A stretch of 64,000 nt of DNA from positions 49,548,996 to 49,612,995 of the forward strand of contig CM055108.1 in NCBI GenBank assembly GCA_029204225.1, read 5' to 3'. Position numbers and translations under genes: made by a program. Source of the DNA: Diphasiastrum complanatum (lineage: Eukaryota > Streptophyta > Lycopodiopsida > Lycopodiales > Lycopodiaceae). Positions 1-11,896 of the stretch are shown here, one piece after another. How positions within the stretch are numbered: the stretch's first letter is position 1; every line of letters begins with the position of its first letter. The notes beneath the pieces were generated by a model. The model was not told where the DNA came from. It searched no databases and worked only from the letters and a program-made list of their open reading frames with translations.

Positions 1-480
1 AAAAATTGAAAGAAACTCGAAAAACGTGATAAAACTGAAAAAAAAACCTCGAAAAATTTGAAAGGAATTCGAAATAACTCGAAAACTCGAAAAAACTCGA
101 AAGCTTTATAACATTCGAAAGAACTCGGAAAATTGGAAAATGCGATAAAGTCGAAAAATTTGAAAAGGCCGAAAAACTAAAAAATTTAAAGAGGCATCGG
201 ATGCAAAGTGATCATGGCGTCGGATGCAAAAATGTGATATGCAAGACATTGAAATATCCAAAAACTCAAAAAAAATTTGAAAAACTCTAAAATTTCGGAA
301 ATGGCTGCCATCTCAAAAAATCCGAAAAGCTCAAAAATTTGAAAATGGTAAAAAGTCAAAAAAAAATTGTGAAAAACTCAAAAAATGAGAACAAACTCAA
401 AAAATGATGAAAATAATGAAAAACTTGGAAAAGAAATGGTGTAAAGCTCGAAAAAATGGTGACAAATTCGAGAACTCGAA
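1..480. repeat. degenerate A-rich tandem repeat (AACTCGAAAA-like)
   Basis: The first 480 bases consist of loosely repeated 10-16 bp units around the words aactcgaaaa and aaaaatttga. Units are diverged and irregularly spaced. No coding sequence is seen. The repeat runs off the left edge, so its full length is unknown. Confidence 0.7.
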
Positions 481-524
481 TATTAAAAAAAAATGTCGGA
501 TGTCATTGGAGATCAGATTCAGAT

Positions 525-773
525 TCAGGATACAATGGCAAGTGCTTTGCCATCCTTTGCTTCCCATACTGGAAGCAGTTCAGGTTCTGTCAGTTTGGCT
601 ATTGAACCGTTTATGTATCCCCAAAGTTCCTCCTCAATCAAGATCATCCTCATCTTAAACTTCCAGATGTGGAAGTCATCTTTGTTGAATTTGTTGATCA
701 AGCGGATCTCTGAGATTGAACCTTCCATTGTAATCGAGTGGTAGAGATAAAACACAAACTGAATGAATCCCAT
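525..773 (-). pseudogene. Copia gag N-terminal fragment
   Basis: The minus strand encodes an 82-residue piece typical of the start of plant Ty1/Copia gag: a 'KFNKDDFHIWKFKM' segment (about residues 28-41), then 'ILIEEELWGYINGS' and a 'WEAKDGKALAIV' end. This is the gag_pre region that precedes the UBN2 domain. The fragment stops at the edge of the A-rich repeat, so the rest of the element is missing. It is a truncated relic and probably makes no product. The assignment rests on motif recognition only. Confidence 0.75.
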
Positions 774-1128
774 TTAACTTTGTGAGTATAACGGTATTAT
801 TCTCGTACAATTTTTGGATAATGTATACACATCCTTCGCCAGACCTGAAAAATATTTGTCGGATAGGTTCAGAGCTTCAGAAACCTTCGCTAAGATTTTT
901 ATCACTTATTTTCACAGTAGTGAACAAGCCTGCAAATTTTTGTTCAGAACTAATGAGCCAAACTAACATTCTGTGTAATGGACCCCCCAAATTCACCTAT
1001 AAGTTGGCTGAATTTTATTCATTTCTCACTTGTGCTAGTGGAGCTCTTGCCAATTTTTCTCGCGACCAAAATTTTTTGTCACTTTTTTCTACCTTCTGAT
1101 ATACACTCGCACTCACTGTCTAGTCACC
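774..1128. other. non-coding stretch before retroelement ORF
   Basis: No gene is supported here. Short open frames exist but show no family signature. By position it may be the leader of the retroelement ORF that starts at 1129. Confidence 0.4.
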
Positions 1129-2285
1129 ATGTCTTCAAAAAATACTTCTCAGTCTCCGAAATACTCTGTTCATGGTGGCGTTCCAACCGCAACAGACATC
1201 ATAATGCTCCCTAGCGCAAGCATGGTCGCTCAATGGATGACTCTTGCCGAGCCTTTGCTCACAGCAATGGGCATCTACGAGCGTGTCTTTTCTGGAAAAA
1301 TAAACATGCATTTCATTACCAAGGCCTTGAGCACGTGGACCAAGGCCAAGTCTAAGTTTTATGTCACCTTCCAGAATACCACACACAAGGTGCGTGTTAC
1401 TGAAGCCGCCCTTGCTGCCATAGGAATCACATCTGGCAATCAGCCATCTCCAAACCATAAGCACATCAAAATGTGATCAAATCGTTCGTTGACACTTCAG
1501 TCGAGTTCTACTGGACTCATGACGGGTATCTCCTAGACTCCATCCGAGATCCTGTCATCCAGAGCCTGCTGCCTTCCGCGTCACTCAAAGGACTAGGCAG
1601 ACATCTTCAGCTGCGCTTCTACCTCCCGCTGCTATTCATACTGAACTTCCTATTCTCCTCGTCTCTGATGCTTCCCTCGTGTCTACTTCCTCTCAAGGAC
1701 AGTATATGACCATTGGGGCTACCATTCCCATCACAGCTGCCCAGGCTACCTCACCTCCAAACACGAGAGCTGTCTCTCCAAACACCCAATATTTTATAGA
1801 CATATTCGATGATTCCGACCCCCTTGGCTCCTCAGAAATTTTTGTAATGCCCTAGTGCCCTACGCCCTTTGAATTCCAATCCCCTGGGAGAGAATTCGAG
1901 ACTGTCCATGATTCTGAAACATTTGGGATTGGCCATGGACAGAATTATCATCCATATGTCGAACTAGCCAATCATCCACCAACCGTATAACTGGGAGATA
2001 TCAATTGACTTCCATCGAGCCCTACAAGCATACCAGCGAGAGTATATCCACTCTCCCGATCCCACAATGAGGCAATCGACGTTGTTCACAAAAGATCTAA
2101 CTCTCTTGGCGTCCATTGCAAAGCGATGGGATGATTGCCTTCCCACTTTGGCATTCGATCCGAATAAGCCGATGGCGTCAAATAGTATTAAGGATCAGCT
2201 GCCGGTGGCCAGATTATATTTCTGTGCTGCAATGATGGGAGGCTCTTGGAAATTTCGATTTACAGCTTGGACGACTTCAAAGTAG
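1129..2285 (+). pseudogene. unrecognised retroelement ORF, copy 1 (decayed)
   Basis: The frame opens with an ATG at 1129 and runs to 1476, shifts by one base, and continues to about 1709. A second conserved block lies at about 1990-2260. The first block has 'PLLTAMGIYERVF', 'KSKFYVTFQNTTHKVRV' and 'YWTHDGYLLDSIRDPVIQ'. The same block recurs at 3939-4700 (+) and 11339-11838 (-). The second block ('TMRQSTLFTKDLTLLASIAKRWDD' region) recurs in the Gypsy element at 17850-18330 and at 19960-20370. I do not recognise the family. Its repeated occurrence beside LTR-like sequence says it belongs to a retroelement. This copy has stops and frameshifts and is not functional. Confidence 0.6.
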
Positions 2286-3938
2286 ATCGTCGGAGCTCAT
2301 CGTTGTTTCTTGTCACACAACCTAGATTTCAACACTGCCCGACTTGATTTCATGGAGAAGGTGTAGTATCATTTAATAAAGATTTGTCGTGATGCAAATA
2401 AAAGCCCACAGTAATTGCATCTCACAGGTGTCGTGGGACCGCCACCAATTTTGGTGGGGGATACTATTGGAGGGTTTGCGGATCCCAAGGCAACCCGAAC
2501 CCTAGTTAATAAGTGAGAGACATTTGGCACCCTGCGTGTGTAAGTCCAACCCGATGATCGCATATATATTTAATTAATTAGAAAGTCAATAAAAGGACTT
2601 TAGGCCTTTTTGCAAGACTTTTAATGTCGTAGGGCCTAAATGTCAAGTTAGTGAATAAAGTTGGGTTTCCCTCCAATTTTGGATGGTTTCCACGCTTTTT
2701 TAAATTTGAATAGTTAGGGAGACAAAAATGGACCAATAGGATTCAAAGGCCAGGGTCCTCCTCTCTACTATAAAAAGAGACCAACTCGAGTTTCCTACAC
2801 ATGTACATATCTTCATTTCAATGAAGCAGACTGGTTCTCTTGTGAAATGGATTTATGAATGTCTTTGCTCTCTATCACTTTTCTTCCATCTCTCATGCTT
2901 TTATTGTGTTTCCTAATTGTTGGATCTGAGTATTATTGGGATTGCATGTTTTTATACTTTCTATGAGAGAGAAAGGGAGAGAGAGAAAGAGTAAGCTATC
3001 TTCATTGTGGATCTTAGTGTTAATGATCGTAGTGTTAATGCTTAGGGTTAGAGTTAGATGTGAATCCTCCATTTATGCTAAAATTTGAAATATGCTATTG
3101 CTCTCATGGAAACGAACCTACGCGTGACAACTAACTTCATCTCCTTGATGCTAGATTGATTAGATCTTGGGTTGAGGATAGGCAAGGAAAGAAACCCGCT
3201 ACATGGATGCAAGAGAATAACAGTTTACAAGAGCCAAGGATCAGAGAATCTCGAGATCTCATTAAAAAACACTTTTTTCATGATTTTTGGAGATCCCTTT
3301 AGAGTTAGCTCTTGAAACCTTGACAACCAGATCTGACTTAGATGCATCTATGAAAATCTCTCCGAGAGTTACTGATGGAGAGTGTTTACGAGAGTTTAGA
3401 AGGGCATAATTTTCAGAACCTTCGTAGAGCATCAAGATCATCAAACCAGCCTTTGCAAGGGGCATAAGTGAAATCAGAACAGTGAAATTAGCCTGCCTAC
3501 ATGGTCTGATCCAACATCTGGAGCAAGTTGTGCGAGAGATCACTTCTTGCGAGGATTGAACCCTCACAAACTATCCGAACCCTCATAGAACCTTCACAGG
3601 ACAGTCAAATCACCTTCTGAACCTTCCCAGATTTCTTTGAGATCTTAGAATGTTGTGAAAAAGGTCCCTGCAAAAAGTTGGCTGGAACTTAGCTGGGAAA
3701 AATGTACTTTACTTAATACACACTCTCATTTCTACTATATCGGGGCAGAATTTGAGTCATTTGTCATTTTACCTAGCGAAGCTCTGTCAAAATTTCAAGC
3801 AAAATTTCCAAGTTCTTCGATTGCTACCAAATATCCTACCAGCTATCATCTGCACTCTCTAATTTCAGATCTTTTCCATCGTTTTATCACTTTTTCCAAC
3901 TCTTTCTTTGTTAACAGACTCTAACAACCATTGCTAAC
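2286..3938 (+). mobile_element. LTR-like and leader sequence between two retroelement ORF copies
   Basis: No coding region is supported. A purine run (tggtgggggat, 2454-2464) sits where a polypurine tract would be. The stretch 2526-2550 (ggcaccctgcgtg...) matches a segment of the Gypsy LTR at 11897-12770. A TATAAAA box lies at 2769-2775, as expected for an LTR promoter. Downstream sequence to 3938 has GA-rich runs near 2963-2993 and probably forms the leader of the next ORF copy. LTR boundaries are not resolved. Confidence 0.5.
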
Positions 3939-5737
3939 ATGGCCTCCTCTTTCTATTCTGATGAAACTGGCACGAAGTAGGTTATCCAACGTGAGATACC
4001 TTCTACCATCCAGATCTAGCCCCTGCCTTCTGACGCTCTGATCAAACCATGACTTCAGACTGCTGGCCCTCTTCTGAAAGCAATGGGTTTTTACCCAGTG
4101 TTTTTGTACTCTGATATTAACATGGGTCTTGCCCTTCATGCTTATGCTTCTTGGAATGCGCAGAAGTTGCGTTTCTACTTCTTATACAAGGTACCACGTA
4201 CAAGATACGAATTAATGCTGACTCCATGGTCACCGTCCGGCGATCGCCAATCTATCTCCCACCGCCAAGCTAAGAGCCTAATCAAACTCTTTGTAACCCA
4301 AACTGTCCCTGAAATCCCGATCTAGACTAATAGTGGGTACCTAATAGAGGCTCTCATGGACCCAGTAATCCAGATAGCTACGCATTTTTTGAACAACTTT
4401 TTGGTCGTTTTCAATATTTCGCAAGGATTGTATCCAATCCAAGCTACTCAATCAGATTGTGGAGTCATTACTGGGCTTTCCCGGCCCCACAATAATGTCA
4501 TATGATTGGCATACATTCATTTTGCACAAACTAACCATCTCCATCAAACCTAACACTCGTGACCATATCGCAGCAAGACCCCTACTATGTAACTTTGCCT
4601 ATGCGCTTTTTGAGACGAGAGTGCGCAATTCCACCATTCCAGCATTTTATCTGCCACCATGCTTCATATAACCTTTATCCTCCATCTATCGCTTCCACCT
4701 CCGCCCAACCTGCAGTCATTGACACGACGGCTAACAAGAGAATGTGTGGAGTTGTCCCTTCTTCTTTGACTCCACCTGCTACCAGACACTACACAATCAC
4801 TACGCAACTAATAGCTTCTGTGACTACCACTGCCACCTCCTCTTTTGTTCAACCCTCTATAGCTGCTTCTGCCTCCGTTCCTCTCTCCTCTGTTCATACC
4901 GCATCTACCTCCATTCCATCTTCTACCACCCTTTCCATCACCATCGCTTCGTCCATGTTCACCCCTCTTCAAATCGATCCAGCCGACTCTCAACTCTCTT
5001 CTGACACCTTGGCATGGATGCAACTCATCCACATTTCATCGCCACACCAAGCCACATCACATCTCTCTTCTCCTTCCATCTTCCACACCACCCTCCAGTT
5101 CCCCTCTGTTCCTCCCATTCTTCAGTTTGAACAATCCGTCCTTACTCTCGTTGCCACTAATGTTTTTTTTCACACATCCCACCTCTCTAGTAAAGGTTGC
5201 CGAGGGTGAAAAACTGTTGCCCGATGACGAATTTGTTCAGATAGTGCTTATACCATCGCCAGATCGTGTTGACCCCATCACACCTGATGGCATGAAACCT
5301 CTGGAGAAACTGGTTGAAGATGACGATGACACAGTGCAGGTCATCGGGGCCTCCACACAATAAGCCCCTACTAGCATAAGCATACCAGCTACTCCCATGG
5401 ATATCATGACGGCCTACCAAGCCTTGGGCACTTTCATCCAGGAGGATGCGGTAGCAGCTAGAACCTCATTGGATAGTCAGTTGGCAACCAACAACACCCA
5501 GCTATGAGCAGAACTCACGAAGCTGTAGCAAGAGTTGACGATAGCTCCAACAACACGAGCTTGACGGGCACTAGGAGATCACAAAGCTGCAACAAAAGGA
5601 AGATGGCCTTAATCAGTACATCCAAAGCCTCTCCAAAGCGCTTACGGATGCTTCAACAAAGGTGCAAGAGCTTCAATCTAAAGCGTCCCAAAGGCTTGCC
5701 CCCCCCTCCAAGCGCAACTCCAGATATACAAAGCTAA
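3939..5737 (+). pseudogene. unrecognised retroelement ORF, copy 2 (decayed)
   Basis: An ATG at 3939 begins a broken frame with the same landmarks as copy 1: 'PLLKAMGFYPVFLY', 'KLRFYFLYKVPRTRYE', 'NSGYLIEALMDPVIQ', then 'YDWHTFILHKLTISIKPNTR', which matches copy 3. From about 4680 to 5200 the product would be a long Ser/Thr/Pro-rich linker. At 5204-5510 follow an acidic patch ('EDDDDTVQVIG') and a probable coiled coil. Several stops and frame changes show it is dead. Function is unknown; a gag-like or accessory retroelement protein is a guess from context. Confidence 0.6.
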
Positions 5738-5760
5738 AAATACACGTTTGAGGGCGGAGG

Positions 5761-6303
5761 TATTAGTCTAAAAGAATTAAAATAAACACTTTTGGAAAGT
5801 GTGGGAATTGTAGTACACAAGTTTTGGTAGATTCAAATTTGAGTAGTAGAGACATTGAATCTAGTCACAAAAATAGTTGGGTTTTTCATTATGGAGGGAA
5901 ACCAAAGTTTGAAATTAGGTTTGGACCTATTATAAAAGGATGTAACTCATGGGAAGAGAAGCATTCTCTGTTTCTCATCTCATGTCATGCTTATAGATGA
6001 GTTCTCTTTGGGTCATCTATCCATTGCTGCACTACATTTGTGATATCTTGCAATTTTGTGTGTAGAATGCTCATTAAATACTATTTTTGGATCCACATGT
6101 GTAAAATTATAGTAGCTTACTGTTTTTGTATGGACAAAAAATTCATTTCATGTTTTGATTGATGTTTGATCAAGATCTATTAGAGTTTGCATCTCATTCA
6201 TAGAGTAAATGTTGGTTTTTCTACATTGGCAAGATTGGTGATTTGTTGTCTTTCTAACCCAAGATCAAGGGACACATTTTGGATCTTAATGATTTGAAAT
6301 TCT
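5761..6303 (+). mobile_element. Copia LTR, plus orientation
   Basis: This segment matches, in reverse complement, the LTR at 10427-11126. Shared stretches include the ends, 'tggagggaaaccaaa', 'gagaagcattct' and 'ttttggatcttaatgatt'. It is preceded by a purine-rich run (5750-5760) and followed by a weakened Met-tRNA primer site (tgtatcaaagct, 6304-6315). A TATA-like attataaaa occurs near 5928. The first bases read TA rather than TG, probably a mutation. Confidence 0.65.
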
Positions 6304-6903
6304 TGTATCAAAGCTCTTGTGTTTCAGGTATGAAAGAAGCAATCACATCTATCAAGGATTTGGATGAGATATCAATGCTAGAGCATGCTAGATTGACTTC
6401 TACCCAAAAATTGAGTTTCTTGCATATGTAGATTGGATATTTTGTAGATCAAAACTCAAATTAGGTTTATATTCATGATCAATTCCGAATTCACACCATA
6501 CTTACTAGATTTGGCCGATTTTTTATGCTTTAAAAAAGCCTAAGTGGTGGCTACAAGATTGCATATCAAATTATAGGCAATTGCATGTAGAATTTGAAAT
6601 ATTCAATTTTTTTGTGATTTTGTCAAAACCCTAATTTTGATTGGATCTCTATTTGTGATATTATTGAACTTCATTTGAGTGTATTTTAATCTTTGTAAGT
6701 GGCAAGATTCATTAGATTGAGAATAGATTATAGGTTGATCAAGATTTTACTATTCTATGTGTTGATTTGCTTGATAAAAGTGCTAGAAGAGAATTGAGAG
6801 GTTCCATATCTTTGTGAGTTCTTTTTTAAAGCATTTTTTGTTGTTCAAAAGAGTGCTTTGTGCATTGGAACGGTTTGGAAAAAAGGATCAGATCATTGCT
6901 AGG
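6304..6903 (+). mobile_element. Copia untranslated leader
   Basis: No coding region is seen. The leader is homologous to the reverse complement of about 9870-10415, with matching stretches such as the one around 'gagaattgagaggttccatatctttgtg'. It links the LTR to gag of the same element. Confidence 0.6.
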
Positions 6904-8165
6904 CTTACCTCAAGTAACTATTCATTGTGGAAAGTGTGAATGGAATTACTTCTTGAGATGAATGATGTTTTGGATATTGTTGTAGGTTTGGAGGAGAGAC
7001 CAACAACACAACAAAATCAAATGAGGTATGATAAGAGGGTGAAAAGCTCTCTACACATGATCAAGATGAATGTTATCAATGAGCTTCTCAAGGAGGTTGA
7101 TAAGAGTACTTCATCTAAGGGTGTTTGGGATTCATTGAAGAAGCTTTATGAATCCAAGTCTACTTCTAGAGTGCTGACTCTAAGAAGGAAAATCTTTCAA
7201 TGTTTGCAAAAGAGTGAAGAGATTCCAAATGTTTTTGTTTTGAGAGTGAAGGCTTTGAATGATGAGCTATCTTGCATTGATGAGAGCATTAAGGAAGGAG
7301 AGCTTGTTCAAGTTATTCTTAATGGTTTGTTCGATGCTCATGCTAAAATTGTACAAAGTCTTGTTATTCAAAGAACTTGCCAAGTTTGATTGATCTTGCA
7401 GAGATCTTGATCAATGAAGAATATAGGCTTTAAGCAAGAGCTGGATCTAGATCGACACTTCAAGAGGAGGCTATGTTCACAAAGGTAAAAGCAAGGGCAA
7501 AAGCAAAAGCAAGTGGTCTAAAGGGCAAGATCAAGTGTATGCTTCTTCAAGTGGCAAAAAGAAGGATATATCAAAGCTCAAGTGCTTCTATTGTGGCATA
7601 AAAGGACATTTTGCAAGTGAGTGTTATAAGAAGAGAGATCAAGCAGACAAGCAAGGTAATCTTACTCTTGATGAGGATGGTTTGGATGTTCAAGATGAAA
7701 ACGATGATGCTTTTGTGATGTCTTCATGTATTCTTGTTAATGATGGAGATTTAGATCCATGGTGGATTGATAGTGGAGCACATGACTTTTCACAAAGAGT
7801 ACTTCGCATCTTTGTTGGCATATGGAGATGACAAAAGAGGTGATCTACACGGCCAATGATGGTGAGTGTGCAATCAAGGGATTGGCACGATTCCTATTTT
7901 TTTATCTACAAATAGTAATGTTCATTTGGAGGATGTTTTGTTCATTCCATCTATTACCAAGAATTTGCTTAGTGTGAGTCAAATGCTAAGTAAAGGCCTC
8001 AAGGTTGAGTTTGATGGAGATGCTTGTATGATCAAAAGGAAGGATGTCTTGATTGCAAAAGGTAAAAGACAAGGGAAGTTGTTCAAACTAGATGCTTGTG
8101 TTATTGCTAACCAGATTGGATGTGTTGCAAGAGAGCAAATACCTATTCAAGAGGTTTGGCATAAA
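6904..8165 (+). pseudogene. Copia gag-protease-preintegrase, truncated
   Basis: Broken frames give the Copia order. Gag/UBN2 at 6904-7389 contains 'LTSSNYSLWKV' then a stop, 'VWDSLKKLYESKSTSRVLTL' and 'RVKALNDELSCIDESI'. A CCHC zinc knuckle follows at 7574-7630 ('CFYCGIKGHFASECY'). The aspartic protease start 'WWIDSGAHD' lies at about 7760-7786. A pre-integrase segment at 7866-8165 contains 'VHLEDVLFIPSITKNLLSVSQM' and ends just after 'VWHKIG'. Integrase, RT and RNase H are absent. Frame changes near 7390, 7790 and 7865 make it non-functional. Its leader and LTR lie directly upstream. Confidence 0.85.
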
Positions 8166-8167
8166 AT

Positions 8168-8280
8168 TGGTGCACTGTACTTGTGATTGCTTGCAATTCT
8201 ATGTGTAGAATGATCTATATTTGTTATTTTTTGACCCACACATGTGAAATACAGTAGCTTGCTGGTACTTTGTACAATGT
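8168..8280 (+). repeat. internal fragment of the Copia LTR
   Basis: The sequence around 'cttgcaattctatgtgtagaatg' and 'acagtagcttgctgg' matches the LTR at about 6030-6125. It abuts the truncated pre-integrase on the left and an opposite-strand gag on the right, which marks a rearrangement junction. Confidence 0.6.
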
Positions 8281-8700
8281 TAGCATGAGCATCCAACAAA
8301 CCATTAAGAATAACTTGAACAAGCTCTCCTTCCTTAATGCTCTCATCAATGCAAGCCAACTCATCATTTAAAGCCTTCACTCTCGAAACAAAAGTATTAA
8401 GACTCTCTTCTTTCTTTTGTATGGTTTGAAATATTTGAATTCTTAGAGTCAGCACTCAAGATGTAGACTTGGATTCATAAAGCTTCTTCAAAGCTTCCCA
8501 AGCCTATTGAGATGAAGTACACTTACCAACTTCCTTGAGAAGTTCATTGGTAACATTCATCTTGATCATGTGTAGAGCTCTTTTAGCTCTCTTGTCATAC
8601 CTCACTTATTCTTGTTGTTCCATGGCCTTTCCTCCACACCTACAAAAATATCCAACACATCATTCATTTCAAGTGATTCCGTCCTCACCTTCCACAATGA
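8281..8700 (-). pseudogene. Copia gag fragment, minus strand
   Basis: The minus strand encodes 'NTFVSRVKALNDELACIDES' and 'EGELVQVILNGLLDAHA', nearly the same as the plus-strand gag at 7215-7345. It then runs on in broken frames through the gag N-terminus towards 8700. It belongs with the minus-strand leader and LTR at 9836-11126. An LTR-like insertion at about 8774-9835 separates the two parts. Confidence 0.8.
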
Positions 8701-8701
8701 A

Positions 8702-8771
8702 TAGTTGCTTGAGATAAGCCTATCATTGCCTTCCAATAGTTGCTTGAGGTAAGCCTATCATTGCCTTCCAA
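8702..8771 (-). repeat. 35-bp tandem duplication
   Basis: Two adjacent 35-bp units (8702-8736 and 8737-8771) begin tagttgcttgag and differ at one base. They lie in the gag start of the minus-strand Copia, so they probably arose by local slippage. Confidence 0.85.
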
Positions 8772-8773
8772 CA

Positions 8774-9835
8774 TGTAACCTCCGCTTGATGTAGCCGCAT
8801 GTTGTAATGACTTGATCCTATGTTAGCAGATTCTAAAGAATCCTCAGGTGCCAAGCCAAGCTGAAGACACAAGTTATCTCTCACCCATGACCGAGGAGGT
8901 CTCAGAAGGAGGAGAGCAGAAGAAGCTGAGAGCCGAGGAATTACTAGCTAGGAAGACAGTGAGTTATCCATGTGAGCCTACATGGTGTATCCCAAAGAAG
9001 GAATGACCATGTAGGAGCTAGTAATATTTCCTAGGCATTGTAAATAAATGTAGACCCCCCTTAAATTAGTAAGAGTGAGCCACCTTTTGATGGTGACCTT
9101 TAGTGGAAGGGCAAATTCCACATGTAATTTCTAATTTGGTGGAACTGCCACTTGGGCTCCACATGGACAGCCTTCTTGCTTATTTAAGGGCCCCCCCTCT
9201 CTTGTGAGGGAGCTTTTTGATGTATTGTCAAGTCCTCTTGAGCTAATAAAGAGGATCCTTCACGAGTTCTTGATGATAGCTAAGCTCCTTGTTCATGGCA
9301 ATGTTCTTGAGTGAGATTTCTATGAGCATGCTTGATTCCTTTGCATTGTGGATTAACTAGGTACTTGTTTCTTGTTTCTTGCTTAGTTGTGGATTAGAAT
9401 ACAGTTCTTGTTTGTGAAATGAGGTAGTAATCAGCATTCAAGTAAACTAGATAGACTGGTTTGTGGTATAATTCTTGCATACTCCCTTACAGCCCAGTTC
9501 TTGATTGTTCTTGAGCAATCTAAGCATCAAGAAATGAGTGTTTCTTGAATCTTGTTTCTTGTTCCAGTAGATAATCTTGTCTTGATTGTTTGTTATTCAG
9601 TAGATAATAAGATTGATCCTTGTTCTAAAATGCTGATCTTCTTGAGCTGTAGATGGTTACATGGCTGGTTATGCATGTAGCTGAGTATCGAAACCATTTC
9701 TCCCATTGACAGGCTGGGAAATACATGCTGAAAACTGAGTAACGCTTCTGCTATAACTGTTCTAATAAGAAGAAGTACCATAAAGAACCGTAACTACAAA
9801 AGTATAAGAAGAAGCAGAAAACCGTGTTCACATAT
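8774..9835 (+). mobile_element. LTR-like insertion (possible solo LTR)
   Basis: About 1 kb of unrelated sequence splits the minus-strand Copia between gag and leader. It has a promoter-like tatttaag near 9180 followed by a C-rich run, and aataaag near 9241. These features suggest a solo LTR in plus orientation. It holds no coding region; the minus-strand open frame at 9593-9781 has no family signature. Exact ends and target duplication could not be fixed. Confidence 0.45.
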
Positions 9836-10426
9836 TCAAGGAATCCGTGAACATTCAACCTGTGCCAATGCACAAAGAACTCTTTTGAATAACAGAAAAT
9901 ATTTCCAAAAAAAAATCACAAAGATATGGAACCTCTCAATTCTTTTCTTGCATTTATAAGTTGCAGCTCAACACATAGAATGATGAAATCTGATCAACCT
10001 ATGATCACCTACAATCTAATGAATCTTGCCACTTTCTAAGATTGAAACACACTCTATTGAAGTCTAGAAACCTCAAAAAATAGAGATCCAATCAAAAATA
10101 AGGTTTTGACAAAATCATAAAAAATTGAATATTTCAAATTCTACATGCAATTGCCTAAAACTTGATATAGAATCTTGTAGCCTCCAATGAAGCTTTCCTA
10201 ATGCATCAAAAATTGGCTAGATCCAGTAAGCCACTTGTGAAATCAGAATTGATCAAGTTCATGAACCTAATTTGAGTTTTGACCTACAAAAGATCAATTC
10301 TACATATGCACAATACTTGATTTTTGAGTAGAAACTAGTCTAGCATGTCTAGGGATAGAAACTCCTCCAAATCTCTGATAAATGTGGCTAATCCTTTCAT
10401 GACCTGCAACGCAAGCTCTGATACCA
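9836..10426 (-). mobile_element. Copia leader and primer-binding site, minus strand
   Basis: This is the reverse-complement counterpart of 6304-6880. The minus strand carries an intact Met-tRNA primer-binding site TGGTATCAGAGC at 10426-10415, directly after the LTR end. It links the LTR at 10427-11126 to the gag fragment at 8281-8700. Confidence 0.75.
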
Positions 10427-10645
10427 TGTGAAGATTTTGTCAATCATTAAGATCCAAAATCACATCTTCATCTTTGGTTAGAAAGTCAACACCATATTCA
10501 TCAATGCCAATGTAGAAAATCAACATCTACAAACTCAACTAGATCTTGATCAAATATCAAACACACAAGATTGCAAGATATCACCAATAGAGTGCACCAA
10601 TGGATAGATGAACCCAAGAGAACTCATGTATAAGCATGAGATGAG

Positions 10646-11012
<367 letters not shown>

Positions 11013-11126
11013 TAATGTGGACTAGATTCAATGTATCCAACATTTAAATTTAAATCTACTAAACTCGACCTCCTACATTTTCCCTCACTTTCCAAAAGTG
11101 GTAATTCAAAAACATTTGAACTAACA

Positions 11127-11338
11127 TAATTTTGAAATGACTACATCTAAGTCTAAACTATAAATTGGCCTCAATTGCCAAATAAACAAATATGACCAAA
11201 ATATCAAACTTGACTAAACTAGTTGAAATCTCCAACACCACGCATACGTTTGTTGGCCGATGAGTTAGTTGGAGTGGTAGGGGGACGAAGGTTGGTGGAT
11301 GGAGCGGCGGTGGAAAGGATGTCATCATGTTGAAAATC
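11127..11338. other. short non-coding spacer
   Basis: No gene, LTR or repeat was identified in this stretch. Confidence 0.4.
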
Positions 11339-11838
11339 TCAAACTTTATGTTCAAGGAGGGTAACAGTGAGAGCAGTGAGAAGGGGCCCTGCGGTGAACC
11401 ATTCGCGCATGTTGTGTTTTATGGCCCACTTCAACTCGGATATGACAAAGGAGTGCCAATCATAGGGCACTAGCATATCACTAGGAAATTTCATGTGGGC
11501 CTCCACAAGTTGGTTGAAGAGGAGGGATGGAATGCGGTCCTTCCACAAACTTCCAATGGCTAGAAAATTGCTCAATAGATGAGTGGCAGCTTGGACAACA
11601 AGATTGTTAATGGCGACAATCGGATATCCATCATTTGTATGTTGAATGGATTCTGTGGGGTCCAAGTAGGGGCGGATGAGTTTGGGAGCATGGCGGTGTG
11701 ATGTCTTTGGTCTATCACCGAAAAGAATTTCGATGGTAGCCAAGGAGTTGGCGTTCACACGCACGTGGTGTGTGGTACTTTGGTATTGGACATAGAACCG
11801 GTGTTTGTCTTCATCCCATGTGGCTAAGGGTGCCTGTA
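11339..11838 (-). pseudogene. unrecognised retroelement ORF, copy 3 (fragment)
   Basis: The minus strand is open from about 11838 down to 11339. It contains 'TWDEDKHRFYVQYQSTTHHV', 'YPIVAINNLVVQAATHLL', 'YDWHSFVISELKWAIKHNMR' and 'TAGPLLTALTVTLLEHKV'. The first motif aligns with copy 1 and the later ones with copy 2, so this copy shows that the two are one family. It is the longest uninterrupted stretch of this domain in the window (141 residues from the first ATG, more upstream). Both ends are cut by other elements. Function is unknown. Confidence 0.65.
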
Positions 11839-11839
11839 A

Positions 11840-11896
11840 AGGCAGTCCCCCTGTAGCCGACCTTCAAGATTCTCCTGACACATTGAACTTTCCAGT
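11840..11896 (+). pseudogene. Copia integrase-RT linker, left part split by Gypsy insertion
   Basis: This short plus-strand frame ('PPVADLQDSPDTLNFPV') continues in frame at 19260 once the Gypsy element and one copy of the CCAGT duplication are discounted. It marks the insertion target. The right part is at 19260-19870. Confidence 0.65.

Noticed and set aside
3262-3567. 101-codon minus-strand frame
   Set aside because: No family signature, and it sits in LTR or leader sequence of a plus-strand element.
4559-5209. 216-codon Ser/Thr-rich open frame as a separate gene
   Set aside because: It is the low-complexity linker of the decayed retroelement ORF, copy 2, and its ATG lies inside the conserved block in another frame.
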